A stretch of DNA of 64,000 bases from Paraburkholderia sp. BL9I2N2 (GTDB taxonomy: Bacteria; Pseudomonadota; Gammaproteobacteria; Burkholderiales; Burkholderiaceae): the NCBI RefSeq assembly GCF_004339745.1, contig NZ_SMGP01000001.1:434001-498000 (forward strand), in the 5' to 3' direction. A program made the position numbers and the translations under genes. How positions within the stretch are numbered: the first letter of the stretch is position 1; every line of letters begins with the position of its first letter. Shown here piece after piece: positions 27,426 through 35,570 of this stretch. A model generated the notes under the pieces. The model did not search any database. It was not told the DNA's origin and saw nothing but the letters and a program-made list of their open reading frames with translations.

Positions 27426-28151
27426 ATGCCCGATCTGCACTGGACCATTCCGGTCGCTCGCTGGTCTAGCTGGCCTGCTGCCGCATCTGCCGCACCCGAT
27501 ATCGGCTTCATCGAGCCGATCGTGCGGCGTCGTCTGAGCACTCTGTCGAGAGTGGCGCTGAAAGTTGCGCACGATTGTGTCGCCAAGGACGCGGCGCGGG
27601 TCGTGTTCGCCTCGCGCCACGGGGAATTGCGGCGCACGACGGACATTCTGCGCGCCATCAGCGCGGGCGAGCCGGTGTCGCCAACCGCGTTCAGCCTGTC
27701 GGTGCTCAATGCCATGACCGGCATATTCGGCATTGCCCGCGGCGACCGCTCCGCGGCGAGCGCGATCTCGGCCGGCGCGGAAACGCTCGGTTACGCGCTG
27801 CTGGAAGCGCACGCGCAATACGCCACGCAGCCGGATTCACCGCTGCTGCTGGTGTACGCCGATGAACCGGCCGACCCGGCGTACGGCACGATCGAAGACG
27901 AAGTACAGGGCGGCGCGATCGCGATCCTGCTCGATAGCGAAACGGCGACGGGCGAGCTGGTGTGCACGGTATCTCGCACGGACCAGCCGGAATCCGAGCC
28001 GACGCACGAAGCGAGCGCAAGCGCCACCTCGGAGACCCTCTTCGCGACCCAGAGCCAGGCGCTGCAGCACTGCCTGGAAACCGGCCTGCCCACCGCCTGG
28101 CAAAACACCGGCGCCACCTGGCATTGGAGCTGGCATGACCGCGCGGCTTGA
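27426..28151 (+). CDS. Beta-ketoacyl synthase-like (chain-length-factor family) protein
   Basis: A 241-residue protein of the Ketoacyl-synt_2 family, a short thiolase-fold relative in aryl polyene clusters. The opening motif HWTIPVARWSSWPA and the core VVFASRHGELRRTTDIL ... SPTAFSLSVLNAMTG match the family. No catalytic Cys-His-His set is visible, so it cannot condense on its own. A structural or chain-length role with a true ketosynthase is inferred. The start at 27426 is set by the family opening although no ribosome site is seen; GTG codons upstream are alternatives. It overlaps the next gene by 17 bp. Confidence 0.75.
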   Translation: MPDLHWTIPVARWSSWPAAASAAPDIGFIEPIVRRRLSTLSRVALKVAHDCVAKDAARVVFASRHGELRRTTDILRAISAGEPVSPTAFSLSVLNAMTGIFGIARGDRSAASAISAGAETLGYALLEAHAQYATQPDSPLLLVYADEPADPAYGTIEDEVQGGAIAILLDSETATGELVCTVSRTDQPESEPTHEASASATSETLFATQSQALQHCLETGLPTAWQNTGATWHWSWHDRAA

Positions 28152-28941
28152 TTATTTCTGGCGATTCTGCGCGACCGGCATGGCCTTCGTGGTCTTCGGC
28201 GTGTGCGGCGTGCTGTTCTCGGTGGTGGTTTTTCCGCTCGCATGGGTGTGGCCGCACCGCGCGTCGCGCCAATTTGCCGTGACGAGCGTGATCCACTGGT
28301 TTTTCCGCGCGCTGGTCGCGGTATTGCAACGCATCGGCGTGATGGAACTGGAAGTCTCGGGCGTGCAGGCGTTGCGCGCGGGCGGCCCGGCGATCGTAGT
28401 CGCGAATCACCCGACCTATCTCGACGTGATGGTGCTACTGTCGCTCACGCCGCATGCCTGCTGCGTGGTGAAAAACGCGCACTGGGGCAACCCGTGTTTC
28501 TGGGGCATCGTGCGCTCGGCCGAGTACGTCAGCAATGCCGATCCCGCGGAACTCGTCGAGGCCGGCGCGAAGCAACTGGCGGCAGGCTATACCATGATTA
28601 TTTTTCCGGAAGGCACGCGCAGCCCCGCGCCGAACCGGCTGCATGCGTTTTCGCGCGGTTTCGCGCACATGGCGCTGAAGGTCGGCGCGCCGATCGTCCC
28701 AGTGCTGATGGATTGCGATCCGCCCGCATTCACCAAGCAGATGCGCTGGTACGACGTGCCGGCGCGCGCGTTCAGAATGCGCGTGAACGTGCTCGAACCG
28801 CTCGGCGTCGACCAGCTCGCGGCCCATGACACTCCACCGGCTCTCGCGGCGCGCAGCGTGACGAGCGCCGTCGAAGCACACATTACTCAGCACCTGTTCG
28901 ATTATGGATTCTTTAAAAACTGGAAATTAAACAGCTCCTGA
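28135..28941 (+). CDS. Lysophospholipid acyltransferase-like protein
   Basis: A 268-residue membrane acyltransferase of the PlsC fold. An N-terminal hydrophobic anchor (about 10-45) is followed by motif I NHPTYLD (HxxxxD variant, His-X4-Asp) and motif III FPEGTRS. In aryl polyene clusters such enzymes attach fatty acyl or aryl polyene chains to a glycerolipid-like anchor. It overlaps the preceding gene by 17 bp. Its stop codon lies within the leader of the first ACP, where the five-A run discussed under that gene also sets its C-terminal residues. Substrate is inferred from context. Confidence 0.82.
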   Translation: MTARLDYFWRFCATGMAFVVFGVCGVLFSVVVFPLAWVWPHRASRQFAVTSVIHWFFRALVAVLQRIGVMELEVSGVQALRAGGPAIVVANHPTYLDVMVLLSLTPHACCVVKNAHWGNPCFWGIVRSAEYVSNADPAELVEAGAKQLAAGYTMIIFPEGTRSPAPNRLHAFSRGFAHMALKVGAPIVPVLMDCDPPAFTKQMRWYDVPARAFRMRVNVLEPLGVDQLAAHDTPPALAARSVTSAVEAHITQHLFDYGFFKNWKLNSS

Positions 28942-29204
28942 TCGAAGCTCTCGATCTGGAAGACCTGAGCCCGGCCGATATCGACGACGATGCACCGTTG
29001 TTCGATACCGACGGTATCGGTCTCGATTCGATCGATGCGCTCGAAATCGGCATCGTGCTGCGCAAACAATACCAACTGACCATCGCAGCGAACGACGAGC
29101 GCACGCGCGAACACTTCCGCTCGATCAGCACGCTGGCCGCGCTGGTGGCGAGCCAGCGCGAAGCGGTGCACGCTGTGAACGAAACAACCAGAAAGGGGGA
29201 GTAA
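28920..29204 (+). CDS. Acyl carrier protein 1 of the aryl polyene cluster (start uncertain)
   Basis: About 94 residues of a complete ACP. The 4'-phosphopantetheine Ser is in GLDSIDALEIG, and the frame reads LEIKQLLIEALDLEDLSP from codon 28920. The frame contains no ATG or GTG near its beginning; an in-frame TAA lies at 28914. ATG 28904 starts MDSLK but is one base out of frame: it would read through only if the A5 run at 28915-28919 had four A residues. Either initiation is at CTG 28920 or the run carries an extra base. The coordinates mark the usable frame. Confidence 0.7.
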   Translation: MEIKQLLIEALDLEDLSPADIDDDAPLFDTDGIGLDSIDALEIGIVLRKQYQLTIAANDERTREHFRSISTLAALVASQREAVHAVNETTRKGE

Positions 29205-29207
29205 ATC

Positions 29208-29459
29208 GTGTCCGAGGCAGAGATTCTGGAGCGCATCCGCGCCATCTTCAAAGAGAACTTCGCTATCGAGCCCGAGCGTGTCACGCCCGACGCGCATCTG
29301 TTCGAAGACCTCGATCTCGACAGCATCGACGCCGTCGACCTCGCGATCAAACTGCAGGAGATGACCGGACGCCGCATCAAGCCGGAAGAGTTCAAGTCGG
29401 TGCGCACCGTCGGCGACGTGATCGGTGCGGTCGAATCGCTGCTGGCGGCACAAGGCTGA
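29208..29459 (+). CDS. Acyl carrier protein 2 of the aryl polyene cluster
   Basis: An 83-residue ACP with the attachment Ser in DLDSIDAVDL. GTG 29208 has a strong ribosome site (GGGGGAG). Two ACPs in tandem are standard in aryl polyene clusters, one carrying the growing chain and one probably the starter or acyl group. It is followed without a gap by the membrane protein gene (stop and start share TGATG). Which ACP serves which step cannot be decided from sequence. Confidence 0.92.
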   Translation: MSEAEILERIRAIFKENFAIEPERVTPDAHLFEDLDLDSIDAVDLAIKLQEMTGRRIKPEEFKSVRTVGDVIGAVESLLAAQG

Positions 29460-30121
29460 TGCCCGCCGTGCGCTCGCGAACGCAAGCGGCGGCGGATCGG
29501 GCCGTCGATGCCTCGCCCGGCACTGAGCGCCACCTGGGCAAAACCGTCGTGCAGGTGCTATTGAAGCTCGCGTACCCCGCGTTGATTCTGTGCGCATGGA
29601 AATGGGACACGCCGCGCTACGTCGGCTGCATGCTGTTTGCGATCCTGTGGCTGCAGCGCTGGGCCGGCAGCGGCCCGGTCGCGACCTCGTTGCGGCGGCT
29701 TTCCACGATCGACTGGACCGTGGTCGGTTTGCTGAGCTGCGCGTCGGCGGCGATCGTGTTGACCAATAGCGAGCTGCTGCTGCGTCTTTACCCGTCGCTC
29801 GTCAATCTGGGCTTGTTGATCGCGTTCGGGGCGACGCTCGTGCGCGGGCCGTCGATGATCGAAAAATTCGCGCGCCTCGGCAATCCGAACCTGCCGCCGG
29901 GCGCGGTGCGCCATACGCTGCGCGTGACCCAGGTGTGGTGTGCGTTCTTCGCGCTGAACGGCGTGTTTTCCGCTTATACCGCGCTGTATTGGAGCCGCGC
30001 GAGCTGGTCGCTCTACAACGGCGCGATCGCCTATGTGCTGATCGGTGTGCTGCTGGTGGCCGAGGTCATCTGGCGTTATCTGGTCGTGCTGCCGCGCGCC
30101 GCGCGTTCGGAGGCGGCATGA
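29459..30121 (+). CDS. Aryl polyene cluster membrane protein (COG4648-like)
   Basis: A 220-residue polytopic protein with about five to six hydrophobic segments between residues 30 and 205 and a basic N-terminal tail. The conserved QVWCAFFALNGVFSAYTAL region is typical of membrane proteins of aryl polyene clusters. It overlaps both neighbours (TGATG at its start, ATGA at its end), so it is translationally coupled. The molecular function is unknown. A role in assembling the membrane-associated synthesis or transfer machinery is inferred from constant co-occurrence. Confidence 0.75.
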   Translation: MPAVRSRTQAAADRAVDASPGTERHLGKTVVQVLLKLAYPALILCAWKWDTPRYVGCMLFAILWLQRWAGSGPVATSLRRLSTIDWTVVGLLSCASAAIVLTNSELLLRLYPSLVNLGLLIAFGATLVRGPSMIEKFARLGNPNLPPGAVRHTLRVTQVWCAFFALNGVFSAYTALYWSRASWSLYNGAIAYVLIGVLLVAEVIWRYLVVLPRAARSEAA

Positions 30122-31836
30122 TCGCGTTGCATGATCTGTTGTCGGTAGCTGGTGGGACTGCCGCGGCGCATGCGCCCGTATGCCGTGACGGCGCCGCGCT
30201 GCTCGATCGCGCGGCGTTTCGCGCGCGCGTCGCCGGGCTGATCGCACTCGTGCAAACGCAAGCCGCGCAACGCTACGCGTTGTGCATCGACGATCCGTTC
30301 GATTTTGCCTGCGCGCTCTTTGCGCTGTTCGCGTGCGGCAAGGAGCCGGTGATTCCGGCCAACTCGACGCCGGGCTATCTCGCCGATCTCGCCGACGCGT
30401 ATGAAGTCGTGCTGGCCGACGCGGATTTGCCGCCGTTTGCAGCCGCTGTCGAAGGCAAGGCCGACGCTGCTGCAGCGCATACGTTCCGCGCGACTTACGC
30501 AATCGACCCACAAGCCCCGCTCACGCTCTACACCTCAGGCAGCAGCGGCCGCCCCAAGCCGATCCGCAAGACGCTCGCGCAATTCAACGCCGAAGTGCGC
30601 ACGCTTGAAAAGCAGTGGGGCGCGCTAGTCGGCGACGCGACGATGCTCGCGAGCGTGCCGCATCACCACATCTACGGTTTGCTGTTTCGCGTGCTCTGGC
30701 CGCTTGCAGCCGGCCGTGCCTTCGACCGCGCGGTCAGCATCGAGCCGTTGCATCTGCAAGCGCAGATCGACCGATGCGGCGCAGCGGTGATCGTCTCGAC
30801 GCCCGCACAACTGTCGCGCTGGCCCGCGCTGCCCGGCTTCGCCGACCTGACGCCGGCGCCGCGCGCGTTCTTTTCATCGGGTGGTCCGCTCGCGCTCGAA
30901 GCCGCGCAGGAATACGCCGCAGCCTATGGCGCGGCGCCGCTCGAGATTTACGGCAGCACGGAAACCGGCGGCATCGCGTGGCGGCGCCAGGATCAGACCG
31001 ATGCCTGGCAACCGGTGTCGGGCATCGAAGTGCGCCGCGACGAAGACGGCGCGCTGAATGTCCGCTCGCCGCATCTCGATCACGCCGGCTGGCATCGCAC
31101 CGACGACAAGATCGCCTTCGACGCCGAGGGCCGCTTCCGCCTGCAAGGCCGGCTTGACCGCGTGCTCAAGCTCGACGGCAAGCGCGTCTCGCTGCCGGAA
31201 CTGGAAGCGCGCCTCGCGCTGCATCCGTATGTGGCGCAAGCGGCGCTCGTGCCGCTGGAAGGCGCCTCGCGCGAGCGCGTCGGCGCCGTCGTGGCGCTGA
31301 CCGAAGCGGGCGGCGCGGCCTTGCGCGACGACGGTCGCGTGGCGCTCGCGAAAGTCCTGCGCCGGCATCTCGCCGAATATTTCGACGTCGTGGTGCTGCC
31401 GCGCCACTGGCGTTTTCGCGTCACGCTGCCGTTCGACGCGCGCGGCAAACTGCCGGTGGCCGCCGTGGCGGCCGCGTTCGAACCGCGCGTCGAAGGCATG
31501 GAAGTGCTGGCCGAAGCGCGGAGTGGCGACACGCTGCACTACGAGTTGCGCGTGCCGCCCTCGCTCGTGCATTTCGCCGGCCACTTTCCCGGCCTGCCGA
31601 TTTTGCCCGGCGTCGTCCAGGTCGACTGGGCGATGCGTTTGGCCGCCGAGCATGTGCCTGCCGTGCGCGCGGTGGCGTCGATCGATCGTTTGAAGTTCAT
31701 GGCGCCGGTGTCGCCGGGTGCGGTGCTCAAGCTCACGCTCGCGCACGACGCGGCGCGCCGGCGCGTGCAGTTCGCGTATCGCGTGAGCGGCCGCGACTGT
31801 GCGTCCGGCGTGATCGTCTACGGGGAGGGCGCGTGA
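30118..31836 (+). CDS. AMP-dependent aryl-ACP ligase fused to hot-dog dehydratase
   Basis: A 572-residue two-domain protein. Residues 1 to about 455 are an adenylate-forming ligase: P-loop LYTSGSSGRPK (about 137-147), the YGSTETGG motif, and the hinge/lysine region RLDRVLKLDGKRVSLPELE. It should activate an aryl acid (for example 4-coumarate or 4-hydroxybenzoate) and load it on an ACP. Residues about 465-572 are a hot-dog domain with HFPGLPILPGVVQ, as in FabZ-like 3-hydroxyacyl-ACP dehydratases (ApeI type). In enterobacterial clusters these are separate genes; here they are fused. Overlaps the upstream gene in an ATGA. Confidence 0.85.
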   Translation: MIALHDLLSVAGGTAAAHAPVCRDGAALLDRAAFRARVAGLIALVQTQAAQRYALCIDDPFDFACALFALFACGKEPVIPANSTPGYLADLADAYEVVLADADLPPFAAAVEGKADAAAAHTFRATYAIDPQAPLTLYTSGSSGRPKPIRKTLAQFNAEVRTLEKQWGALVGDATMLASVPHHHIYGLLFRVLWPLAAGRAFDRAVSIEPLHLQAQIDRCGAAVIVSTPAQLSRWPALPGFADLTPAPRAFFSSGGPLALEAAQEYAAAYGAAPLEIYGSTETGGIAWRRQDQTDAWQPVSGIEVRRDEDGALNVRSPHLDHAGWHRTDDKIAFDAEGRFRLQGRLDRVLKLDGKRVSLPELEARLALHPYVAQAALVPLEGASRERVGAVVALTEAGGAALRDDGRVALAKVLRRHLAEYFDVVVLPRHWRFRVTLPFDARGKLPVAAVAAAFEPRVEGMEVLAEARSGDTLHYELRVPPSLVHFAGHFPGLPILPGVVQVDWAMRLAAEHVPAVRAVASIDRLKFMAPVSPGAVLKLTLAHDAARRRVQFAYRVSGRDCASGVIVYGEGA

Positions 31837-33560
31837 TGACCTTCTCTCCATGCATCGTCATTCCGATCTACAACCATAAGGACGCGATTGGCGCGACCGT
31901 CGCGCATCTGGCGGTTCACGGCCTGCCGTTTTTTGTCGTCGACGATGGCAGCGACGAGGCCACCCAGCAGGTGCTCGCCGCGCTCGCGCAGCAGTACGCG
32001 GGACAGCTCACGCTGCTGCGCCTGCCGGTCAACGGCGGCAAGGGCGCGGCGGTGATGGCGGGGCTGCGCGCCGCGCGCAAGGCGGGCTACACGCACGCGT
32101 TGCAGATCGACGCCGACGGCCAGCACGACGCCACCGACGTGCCGCGTTTCATCGAAGCGGCGCGCGCCGAACCGGGCGCGGTGATTCTCGGCCGCCCGGT
32201 CTACGACGAGAGCGTGCCGAAAGCGCGTCTCTACGGCCGTTATCTGACGCACGTGTGGGTGTGGATCGAAACGCTTTCGCTGACGATCCGCGACTCGATG
32301 TGCGGCTTTCGCCTGTATCCGCTGGCGCTCGCCTGCAATCTGATCGACAGCGTGCAACTGCCCACGCGCATGGACTTCGACATCGAGATTCTCGTGCGCT
32401 TGTTTTGGCGGCGCGCCGCGTTCCGCTCGATTCCCACACGCGTCACCTATGCAAGCGACGGCGTCTCGCATTTCGACGTGTTGTGGGACAACGTTCGCAT
32501 CAGCCGCAGTCATACGCGGCTCGTGTTCGGCATGCTGTGGCGTCTGCCGATGCTGCTCGCGCACAAGGTGATGCCGCGTCGTTCCGCTCTCGCGGACGGG
32601 CAGGGCAACGAGAACCAACAGGACTGGTGGCGTATTGCCGAACGCGGCAGCCATCTCGGCATGTCGCTGCTCGCGCTCAGTTGCAAGCTGTTCGGCCGGC
32701 GCTTCACCGCGCTGTGGCTGCATCCGATCGTCGCGTATTTTCTGCTGACGGGGCGCGCCGCGCGCGAGGCCTCCAGCAACTACTTCAAGCGTCTAGGCGA
32801 GGCCGCGCCGCATGGCGATACGCCACGTCCGGGCTGGCTGTCCGCGTACCGCCATATGCTGGCGTTCGCGCAATCGGGCTTCGACAAGCTCGCGGCATGG
32901 TCGGGCCGCGTGAACAACGCCGACGTCAAATTCGAAGATCCTTCGGCATTCGAAGCGTTGGTGGCGAGCGGCAAGGGCGCGCTCGTGATCGGCGCGCATC
33001 TCGGCAATCTGGAAATGACCCGCGCGCTCGCCGCGCAGGGCGCTTATGCCAAGGTCACGGCCGTCGTCTATACGGAGCACGCGCGCCGCTTCAATAGCGT
33101 GCTGGCCTCGGCCAATAGCGGGTTCGCGAAGCATCTGCTCGAAGTCAGCGATTTCGGACCCGAGACCGCGATGATGATGCAGGAGCGCGTCGATGCCGGC
33201 GAGCTGCTGGTGATCGTCGGCGACCGCGTGCCCGCCCACGAAGCTGGGCGCACGACCGAAGCGCAATTTCTCGGCTCGACCGCGCCGTTCGCGCAAGGTC
33301 CGTATGTGCTCGCGCATGCGCTGGGCTGTCCGGTCTACCTGTTCTTCTGTCTGAAAGAGCGCGACGGCTACCGTCTCTATTTCGAACCGTTCGCCGAGCG
33401 CATCGACCTGCCGCGCCGCGAACGCGCGCAGCATCTCGCCGCGTGGGCGCAGCGCTATGCCGTGCGTCTCGAACACTATTGCCGCAAGGCACCTTACCAA
33501 TGGTTCAACTTCTTCGATTTCTGGGCCAGCCCCAAGCGAGGCGCGAATGGCCGAACATGA
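31836..33560 (+). CDS. Glycosyltransferase family 2 fused to LpxL-type acyltransferase
   Basis: A 574-residue bifunctional protein. Residues 1 to about 240 are a GT2 domain (IPIYNHKD ... VVDDGSDE, DADGQHD as the DXD motif). Residues about 275-560 are an LpxL/HtrB-type acyltransferase (HLGNLEMTRAL with the catalytic His, and the long helical region after it). This pairing recurs in aryl polyene clusters and is thought to build the glycosyl/acyl lipid anchor of the pigment. ATG 31836 overlaps the upstream stop in TGATG, and GGGAGG precedes it; a GTG at 31833 is an alternative. Confidence 0.85.
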   Translation: MTFSPCIVIPIYNHKDAIGATVAHLAVHGLPFFVVDDGSDEATQQVLAALAQQYAGQLTLLRLPVNGGKGAAVMAGLRAARKAGYTHALQIDADGQHDATDVPRFIEAARAEPGAVILGRPVYDESVPKARLYGRYLTHVWVWIETLSLTIRDSMCGFRLYPLALACNLIDSVQLPTRMDFDIEILVRLFWRRAAFRSIPTRVTYASDGVSHFDVLWDNVRISRSHTRLVFGMLWRLPMLLAHKVMPRRSALADGQGNENQQDWWRIAERGSHLGMSLLALSCKLFGRRFTALWLHPIVAYFLLTGRAAREASSNYFKRLGEAAPHGDTPRPGWLSAYRHMLAFAQSGFDKLAAWSGRVNNADVKFEDPSAFEALVASGKGALVIGAHLGNLEMTRALAAQGAYAKVTAVVYTEHARRFNSVLASANSGFAKHLLEVSDFGPETAMMMQERVDAGELLVIVGDRVPAHEAGRTTEAQFLGSTAPFAQGPYVLAHALGCPVYLFFCLKERDGYRLYFEPFAERIDLPRRERAQHLAAWAQRYAVRLEHYCRKAPYQWFNFFDFWASPKRGANGRT

Positions 33561-35142
33561 TCTGATCGATGTGCCGAACCCAGGCGCGAACGTGAACAAC
33601 GCAGCAGTCGTAATAGGCGGGCGCAAGCTGACGATCGAAGAGGTCGTCGCGATTGCGCAGCATCGCGCGCCGGTCGCCTTGAGCGACGATCCGGCGTGGC
33701 GCGCGCGTATTCAGCGCGGCGCGGATTTTCTGCGCCGCCATCTGGCCGCGGGCGCGACCGTGTACGGCGTCAACACCGGTTACGGCGACGCCTGCGTGGT
33801 CGACGTGCCGATGGAACTGGTCGAAGCCTTGCCGTTGCAACTCACGCGCTATCACGGCTGCGGCATGGGCCAATATCTCGACGACGCGCAAACGCTCGCG
33901 GTGATCGCCGCGCGGCTCAACTCGCTCGCTTACGGTTTTTCCGGCGTGCGGACGGTGTTGCTCGAACGTCTGGCCGATCTGGTCAATTATCGTGTGCTGC
34001 CGCGCATTCCGTCGGAAGGTTCGGTGGGCGCGAGCGGCGATCTCACGCCGCTCTCGTATGTGGCCGCCGCGCTTGCAGGTGAACGCGACGTGATGTTCGA
34101 AGGACGTCTGCGCGACGTGCGCGAAGTGTGGACCGAACTCGGTCACACGCCGCTCACGCTCGCGCCGAAAGAAGGGCTCGCGCTGATGAACGGCACCGCC
34201 GTGATGACGGGCCTCGCCTGTCTCGCGTTTGCGCGCGCCGATCATCTGACGCGGCTCACGGCGCGCCTGACGGCGTTGTGCACCGTCGCGCTCGACGGCC
34301 GCGCCGCGCACTTCGACGCGATGCTCTTCGAAGTGAAGCCGCACGCCGGCCAGGCCGAAGCCGCGGCTTGGATTCGCGACGACCTGGCCGGCCGCGACGA
34401 CACGCCGGGCCACCGTCTGCAGGACCGTTATTCGATTCGCTGCGCGCCGCATGTGATCGGCGTGGCGCGCGATGCGCTCTCGTGGGTGCGCCGCGATGTC
34501 GAGAACGAACTGAACAGCGCGAACGACAACCCGCTGATCGATCCGGACAACGAACGCGTGCTGCACGGCGGCAACTTCTACGGCGGCCATATCGCGTTCG
34601 CGATGGACTCGCTGAAGGTCGCGGTCGCCAATCTCGCCGATCTGATGGACCGGCAACTCGCACTGCTGGTCGACGTGAATTTCAACAATGGCTTGCCGCG
34701 CAATCTGTCGGGCGCGGCGCCCGCGCGTGCCGCGATCAATCATGGTTTCAAGGCGGTGCAGATTTCGTCGTCCGCATGGACCGCTGAAGCCTTGAAGAAC
34801 ACGATGCCCGCGAGCGTCTTTTCGCGCTCCACCGAGGCGCACAATCAGGACAAGGTCAGTATGGGCACGATCGCCGCGCGCGACTGCTTGCGCGTGCTGG
34901 AACTGACCGAGCAGGTCGCCGCCGCGCATACGCTCGCGACGGTGCAAGCCGCGCGTCTGCGCTTGAAGATCGACAGCGCGACGCCGGTGCCGGCGCCGCT
35001 GCAAGCGTTCATCGACAGCGTCGGCGCGCAGTCGCCGTTCGTCGACGAAGACCGCGCGCTCGAACACGAGTTGCGCGCGCTGACCGCGCGCATCGCCGCG
35101 TGCGATCTGGCGAGCGACTCTCGCGGAGGATCGAGCGCATGA
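33547..35142 (+). CDS. Aromatic amino acid ammonia-lyase (HAL/PAL/TAL family)
   Basis: A 531-residue MIO enzyme that eliminates ammonia from an aromatic amino acid to give an aryl acrylate, the presumed polyene starter. The autocatalytic MIO triad Ala162-Ser163-Gly164 is in EGSVGASGDLTPLS, and the catalytic Tyr-bearing loop GVNTGYGD is at 74-81. The selectivity pair at the start of the inner-loop motif is Tyr102-His103 (RYHGCGMG), unlike Ser-His of histidine lyases, Phe-Leu of PAL and His-Leu of Rhodobacter TAL. That suggests a tyrosine or phenylalanine preference. ATG 33547 has a GAGG site and overlaps the previous gene by 14 bp. Confidence 0.9.
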   Translation: MAEHDLIDVPNPGANVNNAAVVIGGRKLTIEEVVAIAQHRAPVALSDDPAWRARIQRGADFLRRHLAAGATVYGVNTGYGDACVVDVPMELVEALPLQLTRYHGCGMGQYLDDAQTLAVIAARLNSLAYGFSGVRTVLLERLADLVNYRVLPRIPSEGSVGASGDLTPLSYVAAALAGERDVMFEGRLRDVREVWTELGHTPLTLAPKEGLALMNGTAVMTGLACLAFARADHLTRLTARLTALCTVALDGRAAHFDAMLFEVKPHAGQAEAAAWIRDDLAGRDDTPGHRLQDRYSIRCAPHVIGVARDALSWVRRDVENELNSANDNPLIDPDNERVLHGGNFYGGHIAFAMDSLKVAVANLADLMDRQLALLVDVNFNNGLPRNLSGAAPARAAINHGFKAVQISSSAWTAEALKNTMPASVFSRSTEAHNQDKVSMGTIAARDCLRVLELTEQVAAAHTLATVQAARLRLKIDSATPVPAPLQAFIDSVGAQSPFVDEDRALEHELRALTARIAACDLASDSRGGSSA

Positions 35143-35570
35143 CCGGTTCCCGCAAAGTGCTGAGTGCGAGCGCGACAGTGGAAGTGCCGTTCCACGATGT
35201 CGACGCGATGAACGTGTGCTGGCACGGCCATTATCTGAAGTACTTCGAGATCGGCCGCGCGGCGCTGCTGCGCGCGTTCGACTACGACTATCGCGAGATG
35301 CAGGCTTCGGGTTATCTGTGGCCGATCGTGGAAGCGCATCTCAAGTACGTGAAGCCGGCCACCTACGGTCAGCAGATCGAAGTGCGCACGCAACTGCTCG
35401 AACACGAAAACCGCCTGAAAATAGGCTATGAAATCGTCGATTGCGCGACCGGCACGCGGCTGACCAAGGGTTATACGATCCAGGTCGCGGTCGATGCCGC
35501 CACTCAGGAGTTGCAGTTCGTCTCGCCGCCGGTCGTGTTCGACAAGCTGGAGCGCGTATGGGGACGATGA
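35139..35570 (+). CDS. Thioesterase (4-hydroxybenzoyl-CoA thioesterase family, ApeK-like)
   Basis: A 143-residue hot-dog thioesterase. The Asp-bearing entry helix FHDVDAMNVCWHGHYLKYFE places the catalytic Asp and the aromatic region at the family positions. It probably hydrolyses aryl- or polyenoyl-thioesters as an editing or release step. ATG 35139 overlaps the lyase stop (ATGA), and a GGAGGA ribosome site precedes it. No signal peptide is present. Confidence 0.88.
   Translation: MTGSRKVLSASATVEVPFHDVDAMNVCWHGHYLKYFEIGRAALLRAFDYDYREMQASGYLWPIVEAHLKYVKPATYGQQIEVRTQLLEHENRLKIGYEIVDCATGTRLTKGYTIQVAVDAATQELQFVSPPVVFDKLERVWGR

Noticed and set aside
28905..28925. Programmed ribosomal frameshift between acyltransferase and ACP
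   Set aside because: The run TTTAAAAAC is not a good slippery heptamer in the acyltransferase frame, and a simple one-base difference explains the data better.
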